A DNA stretch of 64,000 nucleotides from Prescottella defluvii (GTDB lineage: Bacteria > Actinomycetota > Actinomycetes > Mycobacteriales > Mycobacteriaceae). Shown here piece by piece: positions 1-8,938 of this stretch. The DNA lies in the NCBI GenBank assembly GCA_029690005.1, contig CP121458.1:310001-374000 (forward strand). Direction: 5' to 3'. Below the pieces are notes generated by a model. It had not been told where the DNA came from. It ran no database searches and saw nothing but the letters and a program-made list of their open reading frames with translations. How positions within the stretch are numbered: the first letter of the stretch is position 1; the number at the start of each line of letters is the position of its first letter. A program made the translations under genes and the position numbers.

Positions 1-351
1 GCGCAACGTGAGCGCGACCGCCGACGACGGCGTCAACGACGAGTGGGCGCACAGGAAGTAGAGCTGGAGCGTGTCGTCCACCTCCGGCACGGGCTCGGGC
101 GCCGGCTGATCGTCGACGAGGTCCTCACGCCGGCGGCGGGCCGCGTCCGCCCGCGTCGCGTCGAGGAACCGGCGCCAGGCCACGGTGACGAGCCAGCCCT
201 TCGGGTCCCGCGGCGGGTCGGCCGGCCAGACGCGCACCGCCTCGACCAGCGCGTCCTGGACGGCATCCTCGGCCGCCGCGAAGTCGGCTCCGCGGCGGGC
301 GAGGATCCCGAGCACGCTGGGCGTGAGGCTCCGGAGGAGAACCTCGTTCAT
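1..351 (-). CDS. ECF-type RNA polymerase sigma factor (ECF42-like), C-terminus cut by window edge
   Basis: This is the N-terminal 117 codons of a sigma-70 family protein. It begins MNEVLLRSLTPSVLGIL and continues with the region-2 signature FAAAEDAVQDALVEAV (about residues 24-39) and DPKGWLVTVAWRRFLD (about 51-66). These are typical of large ECF sigma factors encoded beside DGPF/YCII proteins. The later part, LYFLCAHSSLTPSSAVALTLR, matches the conserved block before region 4 in that group. The gene starts 4 bases after the stop of the YCII gene, so the two are almost certainly co-transcribed. The C-terminal extension typical of the group lies outside the window. The target regulon cannot be read from this sequence. 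Confidence 0.88.
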   Translation of the reverse strand, partial: MNEVLLRSLTPSVLGILARRGADFAAAEDAVQDALVEAVRVWPADPPRDPKGWLVTVAWRRFLDATRADAARRRREDLVDDQPAPEPVPEVDDTLQLYFLCAHSSLTPSSAVALTLR

Positions 352-355
352 CCGG

Positions 356-763
356 TCACTCCGCCACGGTGGGCGGCGGCGCCAGGAACGGGCGCACCTC
401 GAGCCACTCGTGGATCGGCTTCCCACCGGCCCCGGGGGCGGCCGAGAGCTCGCCGGCCAGTTCGAGTGCGCGGTCGCGGCTGTCGACGTCGATCACCATC
501 CAGCCGGCGATGAGGTCCTTCGTTTCGGCGAACGGGCCATCGGTGACCGGCGGCCGACCCTCGCCGTCGTACCGGACCCACATCCCCTCGGCGGCGAGCG
601 CCTGGGCGTCGACGAACTCGCCGGTCGCCTCGAGGCGGTCCGCGAAGTCCTGCATGTACTGCACGTGCGCGGTGATCTCCTCCGGCGTCCACCGGTCCAT
701 GGGCACGTCGTTGACGGGAGTCGGAGCGCCTCGGTAGTGCTTGAGCAACAAGTACTTGGCCAT
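356..763 (-). CDS. YCII-related DGPF-domain protein
   Basis: A 135-residue small ferredoxin-like-fold protein beginning MAKYLLLKHYRG. The hallmark DGPF motif is at about residues 75-78, followed by AETKDLIAGW. This family is regularly paired with ECF42-type sigma factors, and here the sigma gene follows after 4 bases. The ATG at 761-763 is chosen because it matches the usual family N-terminus and follows a purine-rich GAGAAGA stretch; a longer upstream reading lacks coding character. The biochemical role of the family is unsettled, and it probably acts with the sigma factor. Confidence 0.9.
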   Translation of the reverse strand: MAKYLLLKHYRGAPTPVNDVPMDRWTPEEITAHVQYMQDFADRLEATGEFVDAQALAAEGMWVRYDGEGRPPVTDGPFAETKDLIAGWMVIDVDSRDRALELAGELSAAPGAGGKPIHEWLEVRPFLAPPPTVAE

Positions 764-783
764 CGTTCTTCTCCTCGATGTGG

Positions 784-803
784 TGCGACCCATTCTGGTC
801 GCA
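784..803. promoter_or_regulatory. Inverted repeat upstream of the YCII/sigma operon
   Basis: The arms TGCGACC and GGTCGCA are perfect inverted copies separated by CATTCT. They lie 21-40 bases upstream of the YCII start codon. The position fits an operator or a structured 5' leader. No regulator is assigned. Confidence 0.4.
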
Positions 804-1083
804 TTCACAGCGGGGACGGAGCCGGTCACGAGTTCTCGACATCGCCGTCCGAAGTTTTTTCGGACTCGCAGCCCAACCCTCGGAGGGTCGGCGCGCGGCG
901 CCCGGTCGGCAGCACCGAGTGGACGGGACGGAGCGGGGCCTGGGACACTCCACACCTGTCCGATGCCGACAGTCGTCGAACTCCCCGGACGGTGAATGCC
1001 GCCAAAGAATGCGGCCACGAAATGTCGTTCAGCTCGCACTGAACGAAAGACCCGAGATCCGAGGTGCGCGCTCCAGGCATAAA
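804..1083. other. Intergenic stretch, no gene recognised
   Basis: Reading frames here on both strands lack family resemblance and continue into non-coding flanks. The part nearest 804 should hold the promoter of the minus-strand YCII/sigma operon. Confidence 0.5.
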
Positions 1084-1122
1084 CGCGTGTGGCGGGCACC
1101 GTCCAGGTGCCCGCCACACGCG
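1084..1122 (-). terminator. Perfect 17-bp hairpin after the 45-residue peptide gene
   Basis: CGCGTGTGGCGGGCACC pairs perfectly with its reverse complement across a 5-base loop. It begins 17 bases downstream of the peptide stop. On the minus strand the stem is followed by TTTATG, so this is a strong stem with only a short U tract. Confidence 0.8.
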
Positions 1123-1139
1123 ACAGAAAGATCAGGCCA

Positions 1140-1277
1140 CTACGACAGGGCCCCTGCAGCCTTCGAGACGGAGCCACCAAAGGCAACGATGCCGTTGAGC
1201 GCGTCGCCGACACCGGTGAGCAGGTTGCCGAAGTCGCCCAGGGCCGTGAGCAGGGAAATGATCTGATCGAAATCCAT
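1140..1277 (-). CDS. 45-residue acidic amphipathic peptide, PorA/PorH-like candidate
   Basis: The peptide starts MDFDQIISLLTALGDFGNLL and ends SKAAGALS. It has no signal peptide, cysteine, or conventional membrane anchor. Hydrophobic residues recur with helical spacing, with Asp clustered early and Lys late. AGAAGG lies about 9 bases upstream of the ATG, and a perfect hairpin follows, so this looks like a genuine short transcription unit. Size (45 aa) and character resemble the alpha-helical cell-wall channel peptides PorA/PorH of Corynebacterium, which also lack signal peptides. I see no clear alignment, so that is inference. A second tiny helical gene with the same layout lies at 42557-42652. 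Confidence 0.62.
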   Translation of the reverse strand: MDFDQIISLLTALGDFGNLLTGVGDALNGIVAFGGSVSKAAGALS

Positions 1278-1602
1278 TAGATGTCCTTCTGGTTCGAGCG
1301 TGGCGCAATGCCACGGTTTACGAAGAAACGCGCTGTCGCATTTCGTCCGAATGCACCTTACGAGTAACCGAACGCCCGCATCAATACCCCAGGTAGTGAT
1401 CTGCAACACATGCATAAGCGGCAATGAAAGAATTGCGCCACACTTTTAGAGAATTACACGCACAAATGCGCATCCCGCAATATTCTCGCCGGGCGAATTC
1501 CTGGAGCGCGAATCGGAATCGAGAGTGGATCCCCGGCCACCACGCCCACCCAGGGTGGCACCTGATCTACCGGAACTGCTCCGCGGGAACGGAGACACAA
1601 AG
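1278..1602. other. Leader/promoter region of the 45-residue peptide gene
   Basis: No supported coding region. The first bases (1278-1295) hold the AGAAGG ribosome binding site of the peptide gene. The remainder should contain its promoter, and the long untranslated leader is notable for so short a gene. Confidence 0.45.
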
Positions 1603-1634
1603 AAGCCCCCACCTGCACGCAGGTGAGGGGCTCT
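1603..1634 (-). terminator. Hairpin downstream of tRNA-Ser(CGA)
   Basis: AAGCCCCCACCTGC and its near complement before 1634 form a stem on the 3' side of the tRNA gene. Closely related AAAGCCCC...CACCTGC stems follow the tRNAs at 37935 and 57251. Confidence 0.75.
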
Positions 1635-1637
1635 TGG

Positions 1638-1725
1638 CGGTGGCGGAGGGATTTGAACCCTCGGTACGGGGTTACCGTACACAGCATTTCGAGTGCTGCA
1701 CCTTCGGCCGCTCGGACACGCCACC
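1638..1725 (-). tRNA. tRNA-Ser (anticodon CGA)
   Basis: An 88-nt class II tRNA. The acceptor arm GGTGGCG pairs with CGCCACC, the anticodon loop is CTCGAAA (anticodon CGA, reading UCG), there is a long variable arm, and the T arm is GGGTTCAAATCCC. The 3' CCA is not encoded adjacent to the discriminator. Confidence 0.95.
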
Positions 1726-1776
1726 GCCGAGAACTGTACCGGAGTCGGTGCCCAGCAAGAAATCGGCTGGTCAGAG

Positions 1777-1974
1777 CTACTTTCCGGTGAGCTTGTCCTT
1801 GATCGTCGAGGCGGCGTCCTTGACCTTTTCGCCCGCTTCCCTGACGGCGGATTCGATCTGGTCGCCCTTGCCCTCGTTCTTCAGATCCTCGTCGCCTGTG
1901 GCCTTGCCGGCGGCTTCCTTCGCCTTGCCGCCGAGTTCCTCGGCCTTGTTCTTGGCGTCGTCTTCGATTCCCAC
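1777..1974 (-). CDS. CsbD family stress-response protein
   Basis: A 65-residue, highly charged helical protein beginning MGIEDDAKNKAEELGGKAKE. It has the A/K/E/G-rich repeats and the GDEDLKNEGKGDQ segment typical of CsbD-like proteins, which are general-stress proteins of unknown mechanism. It sits between tRNA-Ser and tadA on the same strand. GGAGGTGA lies just before the ATG. Confidence 0.9.
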   Translation of the reverse strand: MGIEDDAKNKAEELGGKAKEAAGKATGDEDLKNEGKGDQIESAVREAGEKVKDAASTIKDKLTGK

Positions 1975-2122
1975 GAGTCACCTCCGTGAATCTGCTCGAA
2001 CCGCCGTGGCGGTTCCGGTGCCACACGAGCACCTGTCTCCACCAGAGCACGTCTCGCGAGACTTCGCCGGGCAGCATCGGCCGGGTGGGCCCGTCGCGGG
2101 GGTATCCGCACTGGTCAGCGCG

Positions 2123-2580
2123 TCAGCGCTGATCCTCGAAAAACTTCTCAGCAGCCCCGCGCACTCGTGCTCGAGGACGCCGGCACGCACCTCGGGCCGG
2201 TGGGTGAGCCGGCGGTCACGGACCACGTCCCACAGCGAACCGACCGCGCCGGTCTTGGGTTCCCACGCGCCGAACACGACCCGTTTGACGCGGGCGAGCA
2301 CAAGCGCGCCCGCGCACATGGTGCACGGCTCCAGCGTCACCGCGAGCGTCGCACCCTCGAGTCGCCAGCCGTCGCCGTGGACCCGGGCCGCCTCCCGCAG
2401 CGCCAGGACCTCGGCGTGCGCGGTGGGATCGCCCGCGGCCTCGCGCGCGTTCGCGGCGCGGGCCAACTCCACCCCGTCCGCGTCGAATACGACCGCGCCG
2501 ACCGGCACGTCGGTATCCGACGCGGCGGCGGCAGCATCCAGAGCGGCACGGATCATCCGCTCGTCGTCCTGCAGGGTCAC
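2123..2580 (-). CDS. tadA: tRNA-specific adenosine deaminase TadA (frame broken near its last codons)
   Basis: Deaminates A34 to inosine in tRNA-Arg(ACG); that tRNA is itself encoded at 37935. The zinc and catalytic motif HAE is at residues 55-57 and PCTMC at 85-89. As written, the frame runs past its normal end into a 48-residue tail. Adding one T to the T5 run at 2139-2143 (minus strand) gives RSFFEDQR-stop, the usual TadA C-terminus, at 152 residues. The stop I give (2123) is that restored end. The N-terminus lies 16 bases after the stop of the TadA-associated gene, so they form an operon. Confidence 0.92.
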
Positions 2581-2596
2581 GCTCGGCTGTCCGAAA

Positions 2597-3136
2597 TCAG
2601 CGCGGAAGCTTGTCGAGCGCCGACGACAGCTCGGACTCGAAGCCGCAGCGCTCCGCGATCATCGTCAGCTGCTCGTCCGGGTACAGGTCGGTCTCGGCGA
2701 GGATCACGCCCATCACCGCGTCGGGCAGGCCCAGATCCGACAGGACACCGAGGTCGCCCTCCTCCCACGGCTCGACGTCGTCGAGGTCGTCGGGATCGAT
2801 GTCGGGGATCTCGATGTTGAGCGACTCGAGGACGTCGGCCGCGATGTCGTAGTCGATGGCGGCAGTCGCGTCGGAGATCAGCAGCCGGGTGCCCGTCGGC
2901 GCGGGCCGCACGATGACGAAGAACTCCTCGTCGACGTCGAGCAGGCCGAACACGGCGCCGGAGCTACGCAGCTCGAGCAGTTCCTTCTCGGCGGTCCGCA
3001 AGCTCGTCAGCGACCCACCGGTGAGCGGCGTACATTTCCAACGGCCTTCCTCGCGGACGACGGCGATACCGAAGCCGTCCAGGTCCTCCATCGACCCAGC
3101 GGAGGCGCTGTTGTTGTTCGCGCGCTGTGCACCCAT
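2597..3136 (-). CDS. tRNA adenosine deaminase-associated protein
   Basis: A 179-residue acidic cytoplasmic protein with the conserved core LDGFGIAVVREEGRWKC and a middle block rich in Asp (DIDPDDLDDVEPWEEGDLG). This actinobacterial family is almost always encoded directly upstream of tadA, as here with a 16-base gap. Its role is inferred from this neighbourhood only. The upstream tyrA gene is divergent, with 49 bases between the starts. Confidence 0.88.
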   Translation of the reverse strand: MGAQRANNNSASAGSMEDLDGFGIAVVREEGRWKCTPLTGGSLTSLRTAEKELLELRSSGAVFGLLDVDEEFFVIVRPAPTGTRLLISDATAAIDYDIAADVLESLNIEIPDIDPDDLDDVEPWEEGDLGVLSDLGLPDAVMGVILAETDLYPDEQLTMIAERCGFESELSSALDKLPR

Positions 3137-3185
3137 GCGCGCAACGGTAGCCCGCGCAGCGCCTCCATACGAAGTCCAGTGACAA

Positions 3186-4151
3186 ATGTGTCAACCTATT
3201 CGAGTGGCTGTCTCCGTTTCCGCACCTCCCGTCTGTGTTCTCGGCCTGGGCCTGATCGGCGGATCCCTGCTTCGCGCAGCGGTTGCCGCGGGCCGCGACG
3301 GGTGGGGCTGGAACCGTTCGGCGCCGACCGCCGACGCCGCCCGCGCGGACGGATTCGACGCCGACACCGACCTGGTCGCGGTGCTGCGCCGCGCCGCCGA
3401 CACCCGCGCCCTGATCGTGGTCGCGGTGCCGATGCCGGCCGTCGAACCGACGCTCGAGGCGATCGCCGAGCACGCGCCCGACTGTCCGATCACCGACGTG
3501 GTCAGCGTCAAGGCCGAGGTCGCGGCGGCCGTCGCCCGGCACGGGCTGCAGGACCGATTCGTCGGTGGCCATCCGATGGCCGGGACGTCCGAGTCCGGGT
3601 GGGAGGCCGGTGACGCCGACCTGTTCCGCGACGCGGTGTGGGTGGTGAGCGCCGACGACGGCGTCGACCCGCAGATCTGGTCGCAGGTGGCGCGGCTGGC
3701 GCTGGACTGCGGTTCGGTGGTGGTGCCTGCCGAGTCAGTCGAGCACGACGCCGCCGTGGCCCGCGTCTCGCATCTGCCGCACGTGCTCGCGGAGGCGCTC
3801 GCGCTGTCAGGGGCCGCGGGCGGCGACCTGGCGCTGGGTCTGGCGGCCGGCTCGTTCCGTGACGGCACCCGCGTCGCGGGCAGCGCGCCCGGGCTGGTGC
3901 GGGCGATGTGCGAGGGCAACCGCGACTCCCTACTGACGGCCCTCGACGAAACCCTGGCGGTGCTGACGGCCGCCCGCGACGAACTGACGAAGAAGGGCAC
4001 GGTCGCCGGACTCGTCGAACCCGGCTACGACGCGCGGCGCCGCTACGAGAACCGCGAACGCTGGACCATCACCGGCATCGAACCCGGTTCCGAGAACTGG
4101 CTCGAGCGGATGCGGGACGCCGGACGCCGCGGCGGGGTGCTGCGCCCGTGA
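3186..4151 (+). CDS. tyrA: Prephenate dehydrogenase
   Basis: Catalyses NAD(P)-dependent oxidative decarboxylation of prephenate to 4-hydroxyphenylpyruvate in tyrosine synthesis. The dinucleotide-binding motif GLGLIGGSLL begins at residue 20. VGGHPMAGTSESGWEAG (about 120-136) carries the catalytic His and substrate-binding residues. The length (321 aa) fits the actinobacterial family, and no ACT domain is evident. A GTG a few codons in is an alternative start. The stop overlaps the GTG of the next gene by 3 bases. Confidence 0.93.
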   Translation: MCQPIRVAVSVSAPPVCVLGLGLIGGSLLRAAVAAGRDGWGWNRSAPTADAARADGFDADTDLVAVLRRAADTRALIVVAVPMPAVEPTLEAIAEHAPDCPITDVVSVKAEVAAAVARHGLQDRFVGGHPMAGTSESGWEAGDADLFRDAVWVVSADDGVDPQIWSQVARLALDCGSVVVPAESVEHDAAVARVSHLPHVLAEALALSGAAGGDLALGLAAGSFRDGTRVAGSAPGLVRAMCEGNRDSLLTALDETLAVLTAARDELTKKGTVAGLVEPGYDARRRYENRERWTITGIEPGSENWLERMRDAGRRGGVLRP

Positions 4152-5481
4152 GCCTGCGCGACATCGCCCAGCAACTGGCCAAGCGCGAGACGACGGCCAC
4201 CGAGCACGTGCGGGCGACGCTCGACGCCCTCGACCGGCTGGCGGGGACGCCGTGGGAGAACCTGGTGGCCGCCCGCGACGACGCCGCCGCGCTCGAGGCC
4301 GCGGCCCGCGCCGACGCCGCGCTCGCCGCCGGCGACTGGATCGGCCCGCTGCACGGGTCGCGGTGGCGGTGAAGGACAACATCGACGTCGCAGGCATGCC
4401 GACGCGGTGCGGCAGCGCGGTCCTCGCGGACGCCCCGCCCGCCGCCGCCGACGCCCGCATCATCACGCGGCTGCGGGAGGCCGGGCGATCGTCGTCGCCA
4501 AGGCGCACCTGCACGAGTTCGCCTACGGCCCGACGGGCGCAGTCAACGCGGCCGGCCCGGCGGCGCACCCGCACGACCCGACGCTCGTCACCGGCGGCTC
4601 GTCGTCGGGGTCCGCGGCCCTCGTCGCGAAGGGCGTCGTGCCGCTCGCGCTGGGCACCGACACCGGCTGCAGCACGCGAACTCCCGCGTCGCTGTGCGGC
4701 ATCGTCGGGATGAAGCCGAGCTTCGACGCACTGCCGACGTCGGGGGTGTTCCGCTGTCGACGACGTTCGACCACATGGGCCTGCTGGCCGCCGACGTCGT
4801 CGACGTGTCGTTGGCGTGGGCGCGATCCCCGGCATCGCGCACGTCCGGACCCCGGTCGCGGGCCTGCGGGTGGGACGGCTGCGCGGCGACAACTGGGACG
4901 TCGCCGATCCGGCGATCGCGGCCGCTGTCGACGCCGCCGCCCGCGCGCTCGCCGACGCGGGCGCCGAGGTGATCGACGTCGAACTCCCCGAGACGGCGCA
5001 ACTGCTGGCCGCCTATCCGGCCATCACGGGGTCGGAGGCCTACGAGACGCACCGGCAGTGGTTCGAGTCCACCCCCGAGCGCTACCAGCCGCTCACCGCC
5101 GCGTTGCTCGCGGCGCAGCGGGACCGGCCGGCCGTCGAATATGTCCACGCCGTCCGCACCGTCGAACGCCTTCGCCACCAGGCACTCTCACGGCTGCGCG
5201 GCGATCTGGGCCTGGACGCGCTCGTCACCGCGACCACTCCCCTGCGGTCGGTCACCCGGGACGACGCGCTGTCGCCGGATCCGTCGGTGGCCCGAACCCC
5301 GTTGCTGCGGATGTGCATTCCGTTCAACACGCTCGGCATCCCGGCGATTTCGGTGCCCGTCACGGTCGACGACGACGGTCCCGTCGGGGTCCAGGTGATC
5401 GGGCTGCCGACTACTGCGGGCGGGCACGGGTCGCATCCGGCCGAATCGGTCACACTCGCCTGCGCGCTGGCCGTCAGCTGA
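4148..5481 (+). CDS. Amidase-signature family hydrolase (four frameshifts)
   Basis: Hydrolyses an amide or carbamoyl bond; the substrate is unknown. The catalytic Lys is in VAVAVKDNIDVAG, the cis-Ser in GGSSSGSAAL, and the nucleophile region is LGTDTGCSTRTPASLCG. The frame steps at about 4360, 4484, 4762 and 4812. At each, restoring one base to a short G or C run (for example CACGGGGTC) joins the segments into a continuous 445-residue protein. All four shifts go in the same direction (one base lost), which favours sequencing error over decay. It overlaps tyrA by GTGA, suggesting co-transcription. Confidence 0.82.
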
Positions 5482-5487
5482 GTTCCC

Positions 5488-6072
5488 TCAGATCCGCTCG
5501 GCCAAACCCGGGTAGTCGAGAACGAAGCCGTCCTCGTCGACGGTGACGGACGACGACGACACCGGCGAGAGCACGTGGATGCCGTCGGCGCCGCTGCTGT
5601 AGGTCAGCGACGCCTCCTGCACGGCGAGGTCGGGCAGATTCACGTACACGACGGGCACCTGGATGTCCTCGGACTCGTGCTGCATGCCGAACCGCCGGAT
5701 CGGCAGCGCGTTGAAGAACGGGCTGAGCACGACGTCGACGTCCTTCGCGCCGGCGAACCCGGACCGCAGGTGGGTGGTGCCGGTCTCGACCATCCACACG
5801 CCCTCCTCGTCGCGGCTGATCGACATCTGCCGCTCCCCCGACGCGAGCGCGGTGCGCAGCGACAGCCGTCGGGTGATGCCGTTCTCGTCGGTGACGAGGT
5901 CGTACGACGCGCTGAAGGCGGGATGGTCCGGGCACTCGCCGCCGATGATGCGTCCGGTCGCCTTGATCCGGTTTCCGCTCACCTGAACGCGCACGGACTC
6001 CATGCGGGGCGCGGAGTGGGCGCGCCACGTCAGAACGGCAGGCCAAGGCGACGCGGTGCTCGAAATGCTCAC
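5488..6072 (-). CDS. Putative glycolipid-binding domain protein (DUF1089-like)
   Basis: A 194-residue cytosolic protein matching the putative glycolipid-binding family. Recognisable parts are VSGNRIKATGRIIG (about 30-43), a central beta-rich segment, LSPFFNALPIRRFGMQ and a VPVVYVNLPDLAV block towards the C-terminus. It starts at a GTG. It is convergent with the amidase and separated by 6 bases. There is no signal peptide, and the molecular role is undetermined. Confidence 0.8.
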   Translation of the reverse strand: MSISSTASPWPAVLTWRAHSAPRMESVRVQVSGNRIKATGRIIGGECPDHPAFSASYDLVTDENGITRRLSLRTALASGERQMSISRDEEGVWMVETGTTHLRSGFAGAKDVDVVLSPFFNALPIRRFGMQHESEDIQVPVVYVNLPDLAVQEASLTYSSGADGIHVLSPVSSSSVTVDEDGFVLDYPGLAERI

Positions 6073-6100
6073 GGTGTCTACGTTATGCGACGAACGGCCG

Positions 6101-7210
6101 TCAGGTGGGCTGTGCGGACGAGACCGGTTCGCGCGGGTCGCCGTTCGGGTGGGCCGCCGAGTCGTTGCCGCGCTCGAGCAGCCTGATGCGCCGCGAGAAC
6201 ACCACCAGCGCGGTCAGGCCCACGGCGACGTTGATCAGCGCCCCGAATTCCTCGGCGACGAAGTTGAAGACCTCGGTGAGCAGGATCGTCACCAGCGCCG
6301 CGGCACGGAGCATGCGCACCGGCCAGATGCTCCCGGTCCGCAGGCGGGCGATCGCCACCCAGCACAGCGTGAACGCGACGATCGATCCGCACATCTGGCC
6401 GATGGTCGTGATGTCGCTGCCGGTGCCGCCCTCGAGGTCCTCCGACAGTGTGACCACCGCGTTCACCACCCCGGCGGTCGAGAACAGCGCCAACGCGATC
6501 GCGGCGGTCCACAGGGCGCGGGTGCCGTCGAGCACGTGGGGCAGCGGTCCGCGCAGCCGGGCCAGCAGGGCGTCGGACCGTCCGACGGATCGGGGCTCGC
6601 ACCGGTTCAGCAGTTCCTCGACACACGCGATCGCGGCGGGTTCGACGCCCGCGTCGGCGGCCCGGCGCAACTGCCGATGGGCCTCCGCCCGTCGCGGCGC
6701 GGTGAGGCCGTGGATCAGTCCCTCGGCGGCGGTGCTGGCGGCGTTGACGAGCGCCTCGGCGGTGGTCTGCTGCCGGGCGTCGTTCAACCAGCGGTTGAGC
6801 AGCAGCAGCGCCACGACCACGACGTACATGATCGCCACGGCCGGCTGGAAGAAGTAGTCGTTCGACTGGGTCACGAACTTGCCGACCTCGTCCAGGAAGA
6901 GGCCGAACCCGATGCCGCCGGCGACCACGGCGACGATCCGCGGCAGGTCACCGAGGAACGAGAAGACGACGACCAGCGCGGCGACCATCCCCAGCCCGCC
7001 CCACAGCGCGTGCGCAATGTGCAGCGTCGCCCCACCGATCTGCGGATATCCCGTGGCATGCAGGTAGGCGCGGGTGACGAGGATCGTGAGAATGCCGATG
7101 ACGACGAACGCCTCGACGAGGACGCCGGCCTGCGCGTCGCGCAGCAGCCGAGGTTGTCGCCTGGAGCTCGGTCGGTCAGTGGAATCCAACGCAGCGGTCA
7201 CTTGACACAC
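6101..7210 (-). CDS. Multi-pass membrane protein of unknown function
   Basis: About 369 residues with at least seven hydrophobic segments, including AFVVIGILTILVTRAYL, GGLGMVAALVVVFSFLG and AVAIMYVVVVALLLLNRWL. A soluble cytoplasmic stretch of about 80 residues lies in the middle. The start is ambiguous: GTG at 7210, or a second GTG three codons on. I recognise no catalytic motif. It shares the strand with the urease genes but is separated from them by a strong inverted repeat. Confidence 0.75.
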   Translation of the reverse strand: MCQVTAALDSTDRPSSRRQPRLLRDAQAGVLVEAFVVIGILTILVTRAYLHATGYPQIGGATLHIAHALWGGLGMVAALVVVFSFLGDLPRIVAVVAGGIGFGLFLDEVGKFVTQSNDYFFQPAVAIMYVVVVALLLLNRWLNDARQQTTAEALVNAASTAAEGLIHGLTAPRRAEAHRQLRRAADAGVEPAAIACVEELLNRCEPRSVGRSDALLARLRGPLPHVLDGTRALWTAAIALALFSTAGVVNAVVTLSEDLEGGTGSDITTIGQMCGSIVAFTLCWVAIARLRTGSIWPVRMLRAAALVTILLTEVFNFVAEEFGALINVAVGLTALVVFSRRIRLLERGNDSAAHPNGDPREPVSSAQPT

Positions 7211-7217
7211 GGCCCTT

Positions 7218-7250
7218 TCGGTAATGGGCGTTCGCGCCGCCCATTACCGA
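7218..7250 (-). terminator. Perfect 13-bp inverted repeat after the urease operon
   Basis: TCGGTAATGGGCG and CGCCCATTACCGA are perfect inverted copies around a 7-base loop. It lies 70 bases after the ureD stop and 8 bases before the next gene's start. It may terminate the urease operon, act as an operator for the downstream membrane-protein gene, or both. Confidence 0.65.
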
Positions 7251-7320
7251 TGGGCGGCCCGTCGCCCGTGGTCGCACCGATCACCGTAGGCGACGACACG
7301 TCCCCCGCCCGGGACCGTGG

Positions 7321-8294
7321 TCAACACTTGCGCAGTGCCGGGGCCGGTACCCCGATCAGCAGTTCGCGCACGGCGTTCCACGCGGTTCGCATCGCGGCGC
7401 GCGAAGCATCCGGGTCGTCGGCGAGCATCCGGACCCATGCACCGCACTCGTCGGGCAGGACGCTCACCCCCGCCCACACGGTCGACGCGCACAGTGCCGC
7501 AGCCAGTTCGTCGGCGACGTCGGCCGCCGACCGGAGCGGGGTGATGACGAACAAGCTCGACATGATGGTGGTTCCGGCGAACACTGCGGGTCCCGTGACC
7601 GAGCCCAGCCCGGGGACGAGCCGTACGGTGTCGACGAGCACGAGTTCGCCGCCCGGGCGGCGCAATTCGAAGTCCGACGCCAGGACGTCGTACCGGTGTC
7701 TCTCGCCGCGCGCGAGCCTGCCCGCGTACACCGTCTCACCGACCAGCACTGTGGCCGACGGATCTGCGGTGAAGACCGTGCGCTGGTACAGCCGTGAGCG
7801 ACGGAACGGGATCACCGGGTCCGGCAGGTACTCGACGAATGCGTCGGCACCGGCGTCCACGGTGACCATCTGCGTCGCGTAGTCGGTGTCCATGCTGTGC
7901 ACCTTGGTTGCGGCCTGGGTGGTCAGGTGGACCGCGGTGTGCGCGCCGCACCGGACGTCGAGGCGCAGCCGGTCCGCCTGCACGATCCGCCGCCGGTCGA
8001 CATCACGTACACGACCGGCAGGTCCGGGCGACGCGGATCGACGTAGAGCGGGCGCATGATCTGCAGCGGCGACTTCTGATAGCGGCGGACCAGTTCCGTT
8101 CGGCCGCCGACGTACTCGAAGCCGAGTTCGAGCAGCCCGACCTTGCCGGGCCGTCCGACCGCGAGCGTGTCCGGGCGTCCGCGGAATCGTCGGACGACGT
8201 CGGGGACCCGCTCCGGCTCGTAGTGTGCGGGCGCGAGCCGGTCGACAGGAGCAGCCGTCGGGCGGTCCGCCGTCACGTCGACCAGTCCGGTCAT
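7321..8294 (-). CDS. ureD: Urease accessory protein UreD (one frameshift)
   Basis: A nickel-insertion scaffold that works with UreF and UreG. The N-terminal part carries RYQKSPLQIMRPLYVDP and the C-terminal part AATKVHSMDTDYATQ. The frame breaks at about 7988, where GGCGGCGGATCG should be GGCGGCGGGATCG. With that G the protein is continuous at 324 residues. The start overlaps the ureG stop by 4 bases. It is the last gene of the operon. Confidence 0.88.
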
Positions 8295-8911
8295 GCGGTG
8301 ACGCGGCGGCGGCTGTCGAGGAAGTCGGCGACGTACGACACGCCCTCCCCGGTCAGGCTGTTGGTCAGGACGACCGGGCGGTCGTCGCGAACCCGCCTGG
8401 CATCGGCCTCCATCACCGCCACATCGGCCCGAACGTACTGCGCGATGTCGATCTTGTTGATCACCAGCAGATCCGAGTCGGTGATGCCGGGTCCGCGTTT
8501 GCGCGGCATCTTGTCTCCTTCCGCGGTGTCGAGCACGAACAGGAAGAGGTCGACCAGCACCGGACTGAACGTCAAAGTCAGGTTGTCACCGCCCGATTCG
8601 TACAGCAGCGTGTCGACCTCCGGGAAGCGATCGAGGAGTTCGGCCCCGACCGCGAGATTCATCGTCGGGTCGTCGCGGACCGCGGTGTGCGGGCACGAGC
8701 CGGTCTCCACACCCACCACGTGGTCGGCGTCGAGCACGCCGGCGAGCGTGCGCCGCACGTGCAGCGCGTCCTCCTGCGTGTAGATGTCGTTCGTGATGAC
8801 GGCGGGACGGTGGCCGCGCTGCACGAGCACCGGCACCAACGCCTCGATCAAGGCGGTCTTGCCCGATCCGACGGGGCCGGCCACCCCGACCCGTAACACG
8901 TCCTGCGCCAT
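8291..8911 (-). CDS. ureG: Urease accessory GTPase UreG
   Basis: A 206-residue SIMIBI-class GTPase that powers nickel delivery. The P-loop GPVGSGKT is at residues 12-19. The metal-binding region VGVETGSCPHTAVRDD carries the conserved Cys-Pro-His, ESGGDNLT follows, and the base-specificity motif is NKID. The frame is intact. It lies between ureF (27-base gap) and ureD (4-base overlap). Confidence 0.97.
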   Translation of the reverse strand: MAQDVLRVGVAGPVGSGKTALIEALVPVLVQRGHRPAVITNDIYTQEDALHVRRTLAGVLDADHVVGVETGSCPHTAVRDDPTMNLAVGAELLDRFPEVDTLLYESGGDNLTLTFSPVLVDLFLFVLDTAEGDKMPRKRGPGITDSDLLVINKIDIAQYVRADVAVMEADARRVRDDRPVVLTNSLTGEGVSYVADFLDSRRRVTA

Positions 8912-8938
8912 GTCCTCTCCTTCCCGGATGGGTGCCCG

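Noticed and set aside
1424-3613. Long plus-strand open frame (about 729 codons)
   Set aside because: It runs antisense through tRNA-Ser, CsbD, tadA and the TadA-associated gene. It is low-complexity Arg/Ser/Ala-rich text, a by-product of high-GC third positions.
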